Source: Nostoc flagelliforme FACHB-838
Lineage (GTDB): Bacteria > Cyanobacteriota > Cyanobacteriia > Cyanobacteriales > Nostocaceae
Length of the DNA: 64,000 bases
Reading direction: 5' to 3'
Assembly (NCBI RefSeq): GCF_014698065.1
Contig: NZ_JACJSI010000035.1
Location: 1 to 64,000 of the forward strand
The stretch's first letter is position 1; each line of letters begins with the position of its first letter. Made by a program: the position numbers and the translations under genes. Positions 44,487-55,546 of this stretch are shown here, in pieces. Below the pieces are notes generated by a model. The model was not told where the DNA came from and searched no databases. It saw only the letters and a program-made list of their open reading frames with translations.

Positions 44487-46820
44487 CTACTGTTGACGAC
44501 GTGCTGCTGCCAAAATTAAGCGTTGTTCAGCACGAGCGATCGCCTGATATGTTCGCTCCACTGCTTCCGGTTCAACGGAAATCGAAGTTATACCCCATTC
44601 CACTAGCTTATCGATGATTTCTGGATAGAGGGCTGGTGCTTGACCGCAGATTGAACAAGGTATACCAGCACTTTTAGCCATTTGGATCAATTGAGCGATC
44701 GCACTCATAACTGCCGGATGACGTTCATTAAATACTTTTGCTAGCTGTCCTTGTTCTCGAGCGACTCCTAGCAATAACTGGGTCAGATCGTTTGTACCAA
44801 TAGAAATTCCGGCTGCACCTGCTTTGACATATTCTGGTAGTAAAAACAGGACGCTTGGCACTTCTGCCATCATCCACAATTGAAACTGCGCTACCTCAGT
44901 TAAAAGAGCTTGCTCAACTTTGCGACGGCAAAAGACAAATTCTTCCACAGTCCGCACAAAAGGCAATAGTAGGTTGACATTGGTGTAGCCAGCTTGTTGG
45001 ACACTCGCCAAAGCTTGCAGTTCTAGTTCAAATACTGCGGGATTTCGTAAATAGCTAAAGGTGCCGCGTTCACCTAACATCGACTGGAGCGAAGATTGTA
45101 AATTATCACTCAATGATGGTAAATCGTGCGATCGCCAATCTAAAGAACGATAAAAAACTGGTCTTGGTGCAAAGGCACGGGCAAATTGCATAATCTGCTC
45201 AGACCATAGCTCTAACAATTCTGCCTGATGTCCGCCTAAAATCCAACTATTGGGATGTTGCCCCGACAATATATTTAATACCATCAATTCTGAGCGCAAT
45301 AAACCCACCCCATCTACAGGTAAGCTTTGCACTTGTTCTATTAAAGTAGACTGACTCAAGTTAACCAGCAGTTGGGTAGCAATCATAGGTAAATGAGACG
45401 TAACAGCAGGATGGGGCACTTTCGGGTTGGGGTGATGAGAGGAAAGAAGATTTTCTGTTCTCCCTTTGTCCATCTCCTCCTTTGAGTCTCCTTTGATGCG
45501 ATAAACTTCTCCTCTGTCGCCATCAAGCAGCAGTCGTTCGCCAGTTTGAATTAAAGTTGTAGCAGATGTGGCGTTTACTACTGCTGTGATACTTAATTCT
45601 CTAGCCAGAATTGCCGCGTGGCTAGTTAATCCCCCATGTTCTGTGATAATACCAGCAACTTGTTGCAATAATGGCAACCAATCAGGTGTAATTGTTGGTA
45701 CTACTAAAATCACTCCCTTCGGTAGTTGTTCGGGTTTCTGCTGCGGATTAATAATTACTAAGGCAGTAGCTAGCACTCTTCCCCCTGCTGCTCCTAGTCC
45801 CCTAATAAAGTGTGTGTGGGAAATTGATTGGGAAGGACTAACCTGTGTGATGTAGAGCTTGCCAGATGTCGTTTGTTGAGTGATAGTCCACTTAACGGTA
45901 AAGGTTTTACCTAGTTCACTCACCAGTTGAGTTCCTAGAGCAATTATTTGTTGTAAGTATTCTTCTTTTAAGGCGTACTGTTTTTGTTGGGCTTCCTGAA
46001 GTAGATAGGTAATCAGACAAGTGTGGTCTGTTGTAAGTACTGAATTCGGCACTGGTTGCGAAAAAGCTGCATCATCAACACCATAAGCGAGCATTTTATT
46101 GCCCAGTTGTTGCTCAAGCACAGCCCCAGTTTCGGGTTTAATGTAGTAAATATCTGGTTGTACTTCGCCAAAAGCGATCGCAATTCCTAATCCCCAAGTA
46201 GCTTCAATTTCCCACCGAGAGGAGTTGGCTGTGAGCAAGCCACTGGCGATCGCATTCTCAACAGGTTGCACTAAAACTGCGAGATTAATTTGTTGGAGAT
46301 TAATTCCTGAATGCTGCCAATATAGTAGACTTCTGGCTCGAAATATCTGGCTCCAGGTACGCTTTAGCGCCAATGCGATCGCTTCGGGTTCGCACTGGCA
46401 AAACACCGACTCCAGCAACCCAGATGTATTCTTCATGCCTGGGTTAGCAGTTGATACTGCCAAAGTAGGCCGAAGAATCAAACAGTCAGTTTGCCATTCT
46501 CTAGCTGCTTGGAAAATTGTATTTATCCAATGCTGTGGCACAGTCGCAGTGAGAATTTCTTGGCGCAAGCGACTAGCCACATGCTGAAGTTGCCGCCAAT
46601 TAGTGACATCCAGGTGTAACGAAGAATGGGGTAAGTCAGCCACTAATGACTCTGAACTATTGAGATTTTCCAGAAATTGTCGCAAAGTTTCTGCTGAGAC
46701 GACAAAACCAGGTATCACTGGATAGCCACGCTGGATAATTTTGCTCAAGTAAAACGCTTTGTCACCTACTTTGGCGCGGTCTTGTAGTTTAATTTGGTCT
46801 AGCCAGTAGAGTTTATCCAC
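44487..46820 (-). CDS. PEP synthase-like protein (PPDK_N / PEP-utilising domains)
   Basis: The 777-residue product has the PEP synthase order: an N-terminal ATP-binding region (about 1-330), the swivelling phospho-His domain with GGLTSHAAILARE (about 395-407) and a C-terminal TIM barrel (about 470-765, GISIGTNDLTQLLLGVARE and CSICGQAPA). In the ATP region the usual RSSATxED motif is replaced by RPTLAVSTANPG, so ATP phosphorylation may be altered. A linker of about 40 residues before the barrel looks like in-frame intergenic DNA. A true ppsA, or a diverged paralogue with another role, are both possible. Confidence 0.75.
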   Translation of the reverse strand: MDKLYWLDQIKLQDRAKVGDKAFYLSKIIQRGYPVIPGFVVSAETLRQFLENLNSSESLVADLPHSSLHLDVTNWRQLQHVASRLRQEILTATVPQHWINTIFQAAREWQTDCLILRPTLAVSTANPGMKNTSGLLESVFCQCEPEAIALALKRTWSQIFRARSLLYWQHSGINLQQINLAVLVQPVENAIASGLLTANSSRWEIEATWGLGIAIAFGEVQPDIYYIKPETGAVLEQQLGNKMLAYGVDDAAFSQPVPNSVLTTDHTCLITYLLQEAQQKQYALKEEYLQQIIALGTQLVSELGKTFTVKWTITQQTTSGKLYITQVSPSQSISHTHFIRGLGAAGGRVLATALVIINPQQKPEQLPKGVILVVPTITPDWLPLLQQVAGIITEHGGLTSHAAILARELSITAVVNATSATTLIQTGERLLLDGDRGEVYRIKGDSKEEMDKGRTENLLSSHHPNPKVPHPAVTSHLPMIATQLLVNLSQSTLIEQVQSLPVDGVGLLRSELMVLNILSGQHPNSWILGGHQAELLELWSEQIMQFARAFAPRPVFYRSLDWRSHDLPSLSDNLQSSLQSMLGERGTFSYLRNPAVFELELQALASVQQAGYTNVNLLLPFVRTVEEFVFCRRKVEQALLTEVAQFQLWMMAEVPSVLFLLPEYVKAGAAGISIGTNDLTQLLLGVAREQGQLAKVFNERHPAVMSAIAQLIQMAKSAGIPCSICGQAPALYPEIIDKLVEWGITSISVEPEAVERTYQAIARAEQRLILAAARRQQ

Positions 46821-47582
46821 TCAATTTGTTAGTTGTCAGTTGTCTATTTGTAGCCACAGGTATTTCCTTCTGATACATTATCAGCTATTAATCCACTGGC
46901 TCCCTACTAAGAATAATTTCCAGCATTTACGTTAAATTTGCTGACCTTGTTAGTGGTTGATTGCTAGTTACACGATTTATTGCTGTAATTCGGCTCCTTT
47001 GGGAATCAGATTTTTTGCTTCATTTCGCCTCCTTTCCCTAAAATGGGGGGTTTAGTTCTTTTACGAGATTGTACATGGCGGTATCATTTTTAATTATTGA
47101 GTGTATGAGTTATATCTAGCAATTTCATGTAAAATTTTATAGTTCAGTCATTTTAAATAGTTAAAAATCTATTTAATTAATAAACTGAAAATTTATCTAG
47201 GTTGCCCAGATTATGACAATAATCATAATTTAATACTGCGAACATTCATTTATTTTTGAGCAAAACAATATTTGATTGGAAAATAATCTTCATAAAGTAA
47301 GATGTTGATTTGTACCCAAAAAAATATTCCCGAATTGATAAAATGTAAATATGAATATAGGCTATTAAATTACAGCCCTTGAATTAAACTCTATCAATAA
47401 AAGATTAAAATATTTTTGCACTATTTTTGTAAAAACATTACTAATTAACCTAGTAACCTGTAGCGGAAATTCGCCTGCCTTTAATAAATAAGGGGTTTAA
47501 GCCCCTTCTTTGTTAATTGAAATGATACCTAGATTTACACCGTGCTGTGCTAAAATATAAAATTCTCTAATCAAACTAAGCA
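46821..47582. other. Long intergenic region upstream of the PEP synthase-like gene
   Basis: About 760 bp, AT-rich. At 47490-47507 AAGGGGTTTAAGCCCCTT forms a small hairpin of a repeat type common in this group. No gene is recognised. Confidence 0.4.
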
Positions 47583-48050
47583 TTGCCAAACACTTACTAC
47601 CTTGCAACTAATGATTGGCTGAATATCAGCTTCAGACTATGCATTGCATTGCTTACTGGAGCAATGATCGGCTTAGAACGCCAAATTAGACATAAACCAG
47701 CCGGTTTAAGAACTCACATGCTGGTAAGTTTAGGTTCAGCCATGTTTACCTTGATAATTATGCAAACAGAAGGACTGCAAGCTAGTCCTGATGCACTTAG
47801 CCGTGTGGTTCAGGGAATTGCGGCAGGTGTAGGATTTCTCGGTGCTGGAGAAATTGTCCGCCAATCTTCCCAAGAATCACAGCAACTTCAAATTCACGGA
47901 CTCACCTCAGCAGCGGCTATTTGGGTTTCGGCTGCATTGGGAATTGCTGCCGGCTCTGGTTTATGGCAGTTGGGATTAATCGGTGCCATGCTGACTTTTT
48001 TGGTTCTCAACGTTTTTAAAAGGTTAGAAAAACACCAAAAAAATTCATAG
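47583..48050 (+). CDS. MgtC/SapB-family membrane protein
   Basis: The 155-residue product matches the MgtC/SapB membrane domain: LLTGAMIGLERQIRHKPAGLRTHMLVSLGSA (about 21-51) and GIAAGVGFLGAGEIVR (about 79-94), with four membrane helices. The family is linked to growth under low Mg2+ and to membrane potential, but its biochemistry is unsettled. The start is TTG at 47583; no better start keeps the first helix. It lacks the C-terminal soluble domain of some MgtC proteins. Confidence 0.85.
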   Translation: MPNTYYLATNDWLNISFRLCIALLTGAMIGLERQIRHKPAGLRTHMLVSLGSAMFTLIIMQTEGLQASPDALSRVVQGIAAGVGFLGAGEIVRQSSQESQQLQIHGLTSAAAIWVSAALGIAAGSGLWQLGLIGAMLTFLVLNVFKRLEKHQKNS

Positions 48051-48161
48051 GGGCGCACAGCTATGCCCCCCTACTATAAATCTCCGTCTGAAAATGTCTT
48101 TAATTTCGAATTTTATTAGCGTAGCGTCTGTCTGCGACACGCTGCGCGAACGTAAAGAGCG

Positions 48162-49292
48162 TCATTTTGAATTTTGAATTGTTAATTCTCCTGCTTTCAC
48201 AAACAGAATTTGGGAGGACTTTAACCACTGGGAATCAAAAGAACCCAAGTGAGTAGTAGTAATCAGGGTTTGAAAGCGGTCTTGAATGGCATCAAGCAAT
48301 TGATTTTGCCGGGATAAATCTAGTTCGGCAAGAACATCATCAAGTAATAGCAATGGCGGCTCTTTGACCACTTCTTCAATTAATTGTAATTCTGCTAATT
48401 TTAAGGCTAGAACTAGCGTTCGTTGTTGACCTTGAGAACCGTATTGACGAGCGGGTGTCTGGTTGATGGTTAACTCAACTTCATCACGATGTGGCCCAAC
48501 AAGGGTAGTGCCTTGGTGCATTTCAGCGATCGCTCGTAGCTGAATTTTTGCTAAAAAAGCTTGCTGCACTTCCTCTGGACGGTTATCTTCTAAAGGAATA
48601 TTTGGCACATACTTGATTTGCAGAACTTCTGTACTGCCGCTAATACTGGCGTGCCAAGCACTAGCAATAGGAGCTAATCTTTGGATGGCGCGATCGCGCC
48701 GTCTAATGACTCTGGTTCCTGTGGTAGCTAACTGTGCATCCCATACCGCCAGTTCTGAGTTTAACGAGGTTGCATCTAACGTCTCTACATGGCTTTTTAA
48801 AAAGGCATTGCGCTGGCGTAAGACATGGTTATACTGCTGCAAAATGTGAGCATAAACTGGTTCGAGTTGAATTAAGAGTGTATCTAACCAGTTGCGGCGG
48901 CCTTCCGGGCCGCCGCGTACCAGTTCTAAATCCAGGCTGGAAAATTGGACTGCATTGAGAACGCCGAGAAAATCCATTTGACGGCGGATAGATTCACCAT
49001 TGAGGGCAACGCTACGGCGACCATTGCGGCGCAGAGTTAAGCTAAGGTCACTAAGACCTGTTTCTCGCTCAAGGGTGGCATTAATTTGGGCTATAGCTTC
49101 CCCTTCTTGAACCAAATCGCGATCGCGGGTCATTCGGTGCGATCGCAATGTCGCTAGTAACTCCACCGCCTCCAATAAATTCGACTTTCCTTGAGCGTTA
49201 TTACCTACCAAAATTGTTTTGGCAGCAGTAAACTCAACCTTTTGGTCTTGATAATTACGAAATTGTCGGAGGTTTAGAGTTTTGAGGTACAT
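48162..49292 (-). CDS. recF: DNA replication and repair protein RecF
   Basis: This 376-residue SMC-like ATPase has the N-terminal [17 protein letters not shown], Walker [11 protein letters not shown] (about 30-39), the signature-type [20 protein letters not shown] and Walker [14 protein letters not shown]. RecF loads RecA at gapped DNA with RecO and RecR. Length and motifs are normal. It stands on its own, with repeat-rich filler (GGGAATTGGGAATT-like) upstream. Confidence 0.96.
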   Translation of the reverse strand: MYLKTLNLRQFRNYQDQKVEFTAAKTILVGNNAQGKSNLLEAVELLATLRSHRMTRDRDLVQEGEAIAQINATLERETGLSDLSLTLRRNGRRSVALNGESIRRQMDFLGVLNAVQFSSLDLELVRGGPEGRRNWLDTLLIQLEPVYAHILQQYNHVLRQRNAFLKSHVETLDATSLNSELAVWDAQLATTGTRVIRRRDRAIQRLAPIASAWHASISGSTEVLQIKYVPNIPLEDNRPEEVQQAFLAKIQLRAIAEMHQGTTLVGPHRDEVELTINQTPARQYGSQGQQRTLVLALKLAELQLIEEVVKEPPLLLLDDVLAELDLSRQNQLLDAIQDRFQTLITTTHLGSFDSQWLKSSQILFVKAGELTIQNSK

Positions 49293-49424
49293 AGCACGGA
49301 TTGGGAATTGAGAATTGGGAATTAGGAAGGATGGAGAAAAATAAGAAGTAAAAGATTAAAGGGGTAGAAGAGAATAACCAATGCCCCATTCCCCATTTCC
49401 CATTCCCAATTCCCCATGCCCAAT
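49293..49424. repeat. Heptamer-type short repeats between recF and the P-type ATPase gene
   Basis: The stretch contains GATTGGGAATTGAGAATTGG- and CCCATTCCCAATTCCCC-type words, which are inverted relative to one another. They form a degenerate short-tandem-repeat tract able to fold. The same type of filler occurs before gatA and the ABC ATPase gene. Confidence 0.55.
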
Positions 49425-52283
49425 TTACACAGCCTTCTTGCCCACAATCCGCAAAAATATCTTCTCTGCTTCAATCCACACGAACATTAAGGCACTGAAG
49501 CCAATACAAACTCCCAATTCTTGCATATTCAGGTAGTGAGTACCAAAGAAATCTCGCAGGGGTGGGACGTAAACTAGCATCAACTGCAAAATCGTGGTGA
49601 CGACAACAGCCGCTAATACAAAGATATTCGAGAAGGGATTCATCTCAATAGCCAATCGGTTGTTAGAGCGAATAGCGATCGCATGACCCATTTGGGCGAG
49701 ACACAAGGTAGTAAATACCATTGTTTTCCAAGCTTCGGGATTTCCTTGATACCCAGCAGCATGGGTGTGTTGATAAGCCCACCACATTAAGGCAATGCTG
49801 ATAATCGCAAATATTATCCCAATGCGAATCATGTAAGAACCTAATCCCCTGGCGAAAATACTTTCGCGGGGACTAAAAGGCGGACGCTGCATCACATCCG
49901 GTTCTGGAGGTTCCACAGCTAATGCCAATGCTGGTAAACCGTCTGTTACCAAATTCATCCACAGAATTTGTAAAGGAGTAAGGGGAACGCCTCCCAAACC
50001 GATTAGGGGTGCGGCTGCAATTGTCAGAACTTCACCAATGTTACTGCCCAGGATGTATTTAATAAAGCGGCGGATGTTGGTGTAAACAACTCTGCCTTCC
50101 TTGGTGGCGCTGACAATGGTGGCGAAGTTGTCATCAAGTAACACCATGTCACTGGCTTCTTTACTGACATCAGTGCCAGTAATCCCCATTGCAATACCGA
50201 TGTCAGCTTGTTTCAGAGCTGGGGCATCGTTGACACCATCGCCTGTCATTGCCACAAATCTGCCCCGGCGTTGCAGTGCTTGGACAATTCGCAATTTGTG
50301 TTCTGGGGAAACCCTGGCATAGATGCTCACCAGGTCAACGTTTTGCTCTAATTCCTCGTCACTCATTCGTTGCAATTCTTGACCTGTGAGGACGCGATCG
50401 CCTTCTTGGGCAATTCCTAAATCGGTAGCGATCGCTCGTGCTGTTAATTGGTGGTCGCCTGTAATCATTACTGGGCGAATACCTGCATCTCGACATTCTT
50501 GCACAGCCGCTCTTACCTCTGGTCGTGGCGCATCTAGCATTCCCACCAATCCCAGCCATACTAAGCCTTGCTCAGATGCTTCATCTGAACCCTCCGGTGG
50601 GATCTGTGCCAGGGGTTTGTAGGCAAAACCTAGCACCCGCAAACCTTTACTCGCCATCAGGTCATTTTCTGCCAAAATTTTCTGGCGTTGTTGTTCAGTT
50701 AAGGGGGCTGAGTGATTGCCCAAATGAATCTGAGTGGAACGTGCCAAGGTTAACTCTGGAGAACCTTTGGTAAACATTAAGTAAGGTTCAGATTGGATAA
50801 AACTAGCGATCGCTGGGTCAATGCCTCTGGAAGATGCGTCACCTGTGGCAACTCCCTCCACTTGAGAAATCACGCTCATCCGCTTCCGTTCCGAAGAAAA
50901 GGGGAACTCAGCGACGCGAGGTAACTTACTGTTCCACTGGTCTTTTTCGATTCCGGCTTTTCCTGCTAGGGTGACTAATGCTCCCTCTGTCGGATCTCCC
51001 AAAATCGCCCACTCACCTTGTTCTTTTTGCAACACTGAATCATTACAAACAGCACAGGCAACTGACAACGCGGAGATTTCTGGAGATTCATCTAGGGAAA
51101 TTTTTCGACCATCTAACTGAAAATCCCCTGTGGGAGCATAACCTTCACCAGTGACGCGAAAAGTTTTGTCATTCGTATAAACCGATTGCACCACCATTTT
51201 ATTTTGAGTCAGGGTGCCGGTTTTATCAGAACAGATGGTAGTTACAGAACCCAATGTTTCCACTGCTGGCAATTTGCGAATCAAGGCATTTTGGCGCACC
51301 ATTCGCTGGGTTCCCAGTGCCAATGTAACGGTAATTACAGCTGGTAAACCTTCTGGTACGACAGCAACTGCCATACTCAAGGAAACTTCCAAGAGTTCTT
51401 GGATGTTGCTAAAACCTCTTGCCTGGATAACACCACCGACGACAACGATCGCCACAAGAATCAGAGAACCCGTAACCAGGACATTGCCCAGTTGAGTCAT
51501 CCGTTGCTGTAACGGTGTCGGTTCATTTTCCACCGCCTGCAACATAGTGGCAATTTTGCCTAGTTCTGTTGTCATGCCGGTGTTAGTCACCAGAACCTTC
51601 GCTCTTCCTTGGACTACTTCGGTTCCTTGAAATACTAAATTGATGCGATCGCCTAAATCTGTTTCTTCTGGCAATTTTAGTGTTGCCTGTTTATTCACAG
51701 ATTGGGCTTCACCCGTCAGTGCCGACTCACGCACTTGTAAATTCGACTGTTCTATCAAGCGCCCATCTGCGGCTATCTGCATCCCAGCTTCCAGCAGCAT
51801 TACATCCCCTGGAACTAGTTCCTTGGCTGCTATCTCCACCAGTCTGGCGTCGCGGATAACCCGCACTAAGGGAGAGGTGAGTTTTTTCAAGGCTGCCAGG
51901 GCTTTTTCGGCACGGCTTTCTTGGACGTAGCCGAGTATGCCATTGAGAATGACAATTGCTAAGATAGCGATCGTATCTTTAAATGGCACTTCACCAGGCT
52001 TCAAATCCCCCGCCCGCAAAGCCACCAGGTCTAAAATCCCGGAAATCAGAGCCACGCCAATCAGCATCAACAACATAATGTTCTTGAACTGATCCAGCAG
52101 AATTTCCCAAGCACTACGGCCAGCAGTTTCTTCAAGTTCGTTGGGGCCGTACTTTTGCAACCTCTGTTGAATTTCTTGGGGTGTTAAGCCACTGTCTGCA
52201 TTACTATCAAGCAGATCTAGCGCTTTATCAACTTCTAAACTATGCCAAACGGCGGCACCTTCAGGCAGAGAATTAGCAGACAT
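49425..52283 (-). CDS. Cation-transporting P-type ATPase, Ca2+ type (PacL-like)
   Basis: From the ATG at 52283 the product has 952 residues; a GTG at 52295 is an alternative. It is a type IIA P-ATPase with a cation-ATPase N domain, the phosphorylation motif [12 protein letters not shown], and the hinge [11 protein letters not shown]. In membrane segment M4 it has PEGLPAVIT, and in M6 [12 protein letters not shown], both typical of Ca2+ pumps such as SERCA and PacL. It would export Ca2+ from the cytoplasm. Ten membrane helices are visible and nothing is missing. Confidence 0.93.
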   Translation of the reverse strand: MSANSLPEGAAVWHSLEVDKALDLLDSNADSGLTPQEIQQRLQKYGPNELEETAGRSAWEILLDQFKNIMLLMLIGVALISGILDLVALRAGDLKPGEVPFKDTIAILAIVILNGILGYVQESRAEKALAALKKLTSPLVRVIRDARLVEIAAKELVPGDVMLLEAGMQIAADGRLIEQSNLQVRESALTGEAQSVNKQATLKLPEETDLGDRINLVFQGTEVVQGRAKVLVTNTGMTTELGKIATMLQAVENEPTPLQQRMTQLGNVLVTGSLILVAIVVVGGVIQARGFSNIQELLEVSLSMAVAVVPEGLPAVITVTLALGTQRMVRQNALIRKLPAVETLGSVTTICSDKTGTLTQNKMVVQSVYTNDKTFRVTGEGYAPTGDFQLDGRKISLDESPEISALSVACAVCNDSVLQKEQGEWAILGDPTEGALVTLAGKAGIEKDQWNSKLPRVAEFPFSSERKRMSVISQVEGVATGDASSRGIDPAIASFIQSEPYLMFTKGSPELTLARSTQIHLGNHSAPLTEQQRQKILAENDLMASKGLRVLGFAYKPLAQIPPEGSDEASEQGLVWLGLVGMLDAPRPEVRAAVQECRDAGIRPVMITGDHQLTARAIATDLGIAQEGDRVLTGQELQRMSDEELEQNVDLVSIYARVSPEHKLRIVQALQRRGRFVAMTGDGVNDAPALKQADIGIAMGITGTDVSKEASDMVLLDDNFATIVSATKEGRVVYTNIRRFIKYILGSNIGEVLTIAAAPLIGLGGVPLTPLQILWMNLVTDGLPALALAVEPPEPDVMQRPPFSPRESIFARGLGSYMIRIGIIFAIISIALMWWAYQHTHAAGYQGNPEAWKTMVFTTLCLAQMGHAIAIRSNNRLAIEMNPFSNIFVLAAVVVTTILQLMLVYVPPLRDFFGTHYLNMQELGVCIGFSALMFVWIEAEKIFLRIVGKKAV

Positions 52284-52774
52284 CGTGTAGGTCACAGGAA
52301 ATGGTTACAAAATTCGATCATAATTTAGTGATGGCAGGAATTCCATCTTCTAAAGTTACATTAAGGCGATCGCCCAGTTGTATGAGTGTATCTGCAATTC
52401 TTAACATTTGTAAATTCTTCCTCTTTTGACATAGTATTATTTCTCACGAAAGAGTTTTTCGGAAGACATTCTCCCGATAATTGTAAGTAATAGAGCTTTG
52501 AAGCTTTGTTAAAGACCTGATGCCACGATTAATTTTAGGCCGCCATTGCGTTCCTTTTCATTTAGCCAATAGCTAGGATGCATGGCACGATTACATTTCT
52601 TCTCTACGAGACGCTACGCGAACATTTTGAATTTTGCCCAAAGTTGAGCCAGTCGCTTGCGTATTTACCCGCTCAAGTGAACTGGGGAGCCAGTAGAGTT
52701 TCCCGACCTAGCAAACTTTTTAAGCTGAATTTTGAATATTGAATTGTCCAGGCGTGCTAAACCATTGAATAAAT
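52284..52774. other. Intergenic region with one very short candidate frame
   Basis: About 490 bp. A 29-codon frame on the minus strand (52318-52407; MLRIADTLIQLGDRLNVTLE and nine more residues) is preceded by AGAGGAAG, a fair ribosome site. It could be a tiny protein or leader peptide, but there is no family support. The rest contains GAGACGCTACGCGAAC repeat words near 52600. Confidence 0.3.
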
Positions 52775-54451
52775 ATGCTTAATATGAGTTTTACACTCCC
52801 CACGATCGCAAGCCAGATGTTTGGGCAAAAAACAATTCGACCGCTTACTGCTGCTACCCTGTGTGGCATTACTTTCATTAAAGATAGACTGATTGCCATT
52901 GACAGTATTAAAGGGCATCTACTGGAGATTGATCCCACCTCTGACAACAGCAAAATTCTCAATGCCCATCAAGTGAAAGAATTTACTGATGTCACTGGTT
53001 TAGCTGCATGGGATGATACCCTGTGGGTGAGCCGAGAAAATAGTGTTTACTTGTGCAAGCTCGATGCTTTGGGTCTAGAACATTTTGTAACATTGCCTTA
53101 TGAGGCTGACGGTGTTGCGGTTTGGGAAACAACAGTTTATGTCAGCTGCCAAAGGCTAGGCTACATTCTGGTTTATGACCGCGAAACGCGAAAAGAAATT
53201 ACCAGATTTTATGCCCCTGGAGTTGGCATAGAGAATTTGGCTGTAACTCAAGAAATGCTGTGGATTTGCGATCGCACCGAACAATCAGTTTATGCGATGG
53301 ATAGAGCCACCGGAGAACTTCAATTCAGTGTTCTAACTCCCTTTGAATGTCCCACAGGTATAGCGATCCATAAAAATGACGAAACAGGCAAAGAAAGTAT
53401 TTATGTCGCCTACGCCTCAGAGGAGGCTTATATCCGGGACAATCCCAATGCCGATCCTAGTCAGGAGCTAACATTCCGTGATCGTACTTTTATTCATCCT
53501 CTGTATTATCATTACCAGCCAGATAAGCGCTACGCCCTTTCTAATGGCTATCTCATCGAAATGTCTTATGCTGAGGAAATAGCTCCCTTAGACGAGGTTT
53601 ATCTACCTGATGTGGAATGGCGCATTGCCCTACCATCGGAAACTGAGCGTCAAAAGGTAAGACACGTTGAACCCATTGGTATGCCCTTTACCGAAGAAGT
53701 GATAGAGGGGCAACGTGTAGCAGTCTTTAAATTTGAGTCTCTTGCCCCAGGCGAACGGCATATATTTGGCTGGAAAGCACTTTTGGAAGTTCGAGGCATT
53801 AAATATCGCATCACACCCAGAGATGTCGAAGACGTTCCTGAACTGTCCCCAGAATTACAAACACGCTACTTAGTGGATGATGACGATTTAGCAATGGATA
53901 CTCCCATTGTTCGCCGTAGTGCCAGAGAAGCAATTGGTTCTGAAACCAATGTGCTGCGGAAAATGTACAGCATCCGTAACTACGTCTACGATCAGTTGTC
54001 TTATGGTATAAAGCCTTACATTGATTCGCCAGATATAGTTTTAGAACGGGGCGTTGGTTCTTGTGGCGAATATGTCGGCGTTTTACTTGCCTTATCCCGT
54101 TTAAATGGCATCCCCTGCCGCACAGTAGGTAGGTACAAATGTCCTCCCCATAGTGACTTACTAGGAGTGCCGCTACAACCTGACTTTAATCATGTTTGGC
54201 TGGAGTTCTACGTCCCGAATTTTGGTTGGTTGCCAATGGAATCAAATCCTGATGATATAGGTGAAGGTGGCCCTTATCCGACGCGCTTTTTTATGGGCTT
54301 ATGCTGGTATCACATTGAAATTGGCAAAGGTATCACATTTGAAACCGTGACAAGTCAAGGTGAACGGCTAACCAAAGAAGATATCCCCATCGGTGATTTG
54401 GCGATTAATCATATCCGGTTTACAATTCTTAAAGAATTACCGCCTTTTTAA
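52775..54451 (+). CDS. Beta-propeller-like protein with C-terminal transglutaminase domain
   Basis: The 558-residue product has an N-terminal half of repeated beta-strands in a propeller-like pattern (about 25-215, for example AAWDDTLWVSREN, AVWETTVYVSCQ, and DRTEQSVYAMDRATG). Its C-terminal half has a transglutaminase-like core, with Cys430 in GVGSCGEYVGVLLAL, His473 in FNHVWLEFYVP and an acidic Glu489 in PMESNPDD where Asp is usual. Transglutaminase-like folds are often cysteine proteases or amidases. There is no signal peptide. The combination is unusual and no name is offered. Confidence 0.75.
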   Translation: MLNMSFTLPTIASQMFGQKTIRPLTAATLCGITFIKDRLIAIDSIKGHLLEIDPTSDNSKILNAHQVKEFTDVTGLAAWDDTLWVSRENSVYLCKLDALGLEHFVTLPYEADGVAVWETTVYVSCQRLGYILVYDRETRKEITRFYAPGVGIENLAVTQEMLWICDRTEQSVYAMDRATGELQFSVLTPFECPTGIAIHKNDETGKESIYVAYASEEAYIRDNPNADPSQELTFRDRTFIHPLYYHYQPDKRYALSNGYLIEMSYAEEIAPLDEVYLPDVEWRIALPSETERQKVRHVEPIGMPFTEEVIEGQRVAVFKFESLAPGERHIFGWKALLEVRGIKYRITPRDVEDVPELSPELQTRYLVDDDDLAMDTPIVRRSAREAIGSETNVLRKMYSIRNYVYDQLSYGIKPYIDSPDIVLERGVGSCGEYVGVLLALSRLNGIPCRTVGRYKCPPHSDLLGVPLQPDFNHVWLEFYVPNFGWLPMESNPDDIGEGGPYPTRFFMGLCWYHIEIGKGITFETVTSQGERLTKEDIPIGDLAINHIRFTILKELPPF

Positions 54452-54545
54452 ATTAGGGCATCGGGCATTGACAAGAGGCGGAGGGGCAGGGGGAAAGGCG
54501 CAGAGGAGAGGAATTTCCCCCTGCTAATCCTAGTCCCAATCCTCA

Positions 54546-55400
54546 CTAGCGAGTAGCTCTTAAACTAGGCAACGGATATGATTGATGCTGCTTAAAATCG
54601 GCAAATTCACAGATTGAGTTGAATGGGCAAAAGCGGCAGTGGGAGCCAGGATTGGGAGGGAAAATTTTACTGAAATTACTAGTTTCTTCCTGATATTTTT
54701 GTAAATCGTGCTGATGCTTGTGAGCAACATTAGCTAACTCAAATTTTAATGATTCTAATTCACTATTATTGATGCTAATTAACTCAGACTTTTTACATAT
54801 TTCTAAATTATAAAATGATGCGACAGCTTCTTGTCCAGGGTAAAGATAACGAGCAGCTAACAAGTAAACTAATGCCTGTCGTCGGTCAAAAGCTGATTTA
54901 CCAGTTTTGAAATCCAAAATATGTAAAGTGCTATCAGACTCAATAAAAACGCAGTCCATAGCCGCGTATAAGCGAAAGCAATAATCTTCTTGTTCAACTA
55001 CTATCGGTTTGGGAAAACCTTCATCACCCGCAGTTAATTGGATAATATCTTTATCCAAAAGCAAGGGAGCATCGTGATATTTTTTCAAAATTTGCAGCAC
55101 GCGCTGCTGGACTTGATCGCTTGAGTGGGCTAACTTAAGTAGCTGTGCAACTCTTTCTACACCATCTGCTTGCATTAACAGATGCCTGTGATGATGAAAT
55201 TCATAAATGCCTTTTTGGGCGAGTATGCCAATCCGCTGAGGTGCGGTAGCTTGCCCTAAAAGCGCTTTAATTTGTGGTTCATGTTGCCGCGCTTTGATAA
55301 ACCCCCGTCTCATCTGGCAATGCCAGCGTTCTTGCCCGGTCGCTGGGGCAACTAGAGACCAAAGGTGATAACTGGCAAAAGGTCGATCGGGGGTTGACAT
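54546..55400 (-). CDS. Cas4/AddB-like PD-(D/E)XK nuclease with predicted Fe-S cluster
   Basis: The 284-residue product has a RecB-family nuclease core: Asp149 (YAAMDCVF), Asp163-Phe-Lys165 (LHILDFKTGK) and the Q-x3-Y motif Gln175-Tyr179 (QALVY). One Cys at 28 and three near the end (Cys255-x2-Cys258-x5-Cys264 in HCRFCPFNSIC) match the four-Cys pattern that holds a 4Fe-4S cluster in Cas4 and AddB. No cas genes or CRISPR array lie in this window, so a DNA repair role is more likely than adaptation. It is divergent from the phosphoglucomutase gene. Confidence 0.8.
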   Translation of the reverse strand: MSTPDRPFASYHLWSLVAPATGQERWHCQMRRGFIKARQHEPQIKALLGQATAPQRIGILAQKGIYEFHHHRHLLMQADGVERVAQLLKLAHSSDQVQQRVLQILKKYHDAPLLLDKDIIQLTAGDEGFPKPIVVEQEDYCFRLYAAMDCVFIESDSTLHILDFKTGKSAFDRRQALVYLLAARYLYPGQEAVASFYNLEICKKSELISINNSELESLKFELANVAHKHQHDLQKYQEETSNFSKIFPPNPGSHCRFCPFNSICEFADFKQHQSYPLPSLRATR

Positions 55401-55546
55401 TGCTCAGAAACAGTGAGAGAAAATACGGTGGGGAGAAGTTTAAACTAGGGCTTTCTTAGAAAAGAACTTCGGTGAATACTTGCTGCTACACACGCTTTGC
55501 GGGAAGCTTTAATAGTACTGATAATGTACGGGAGCAAGTGGCAAAA

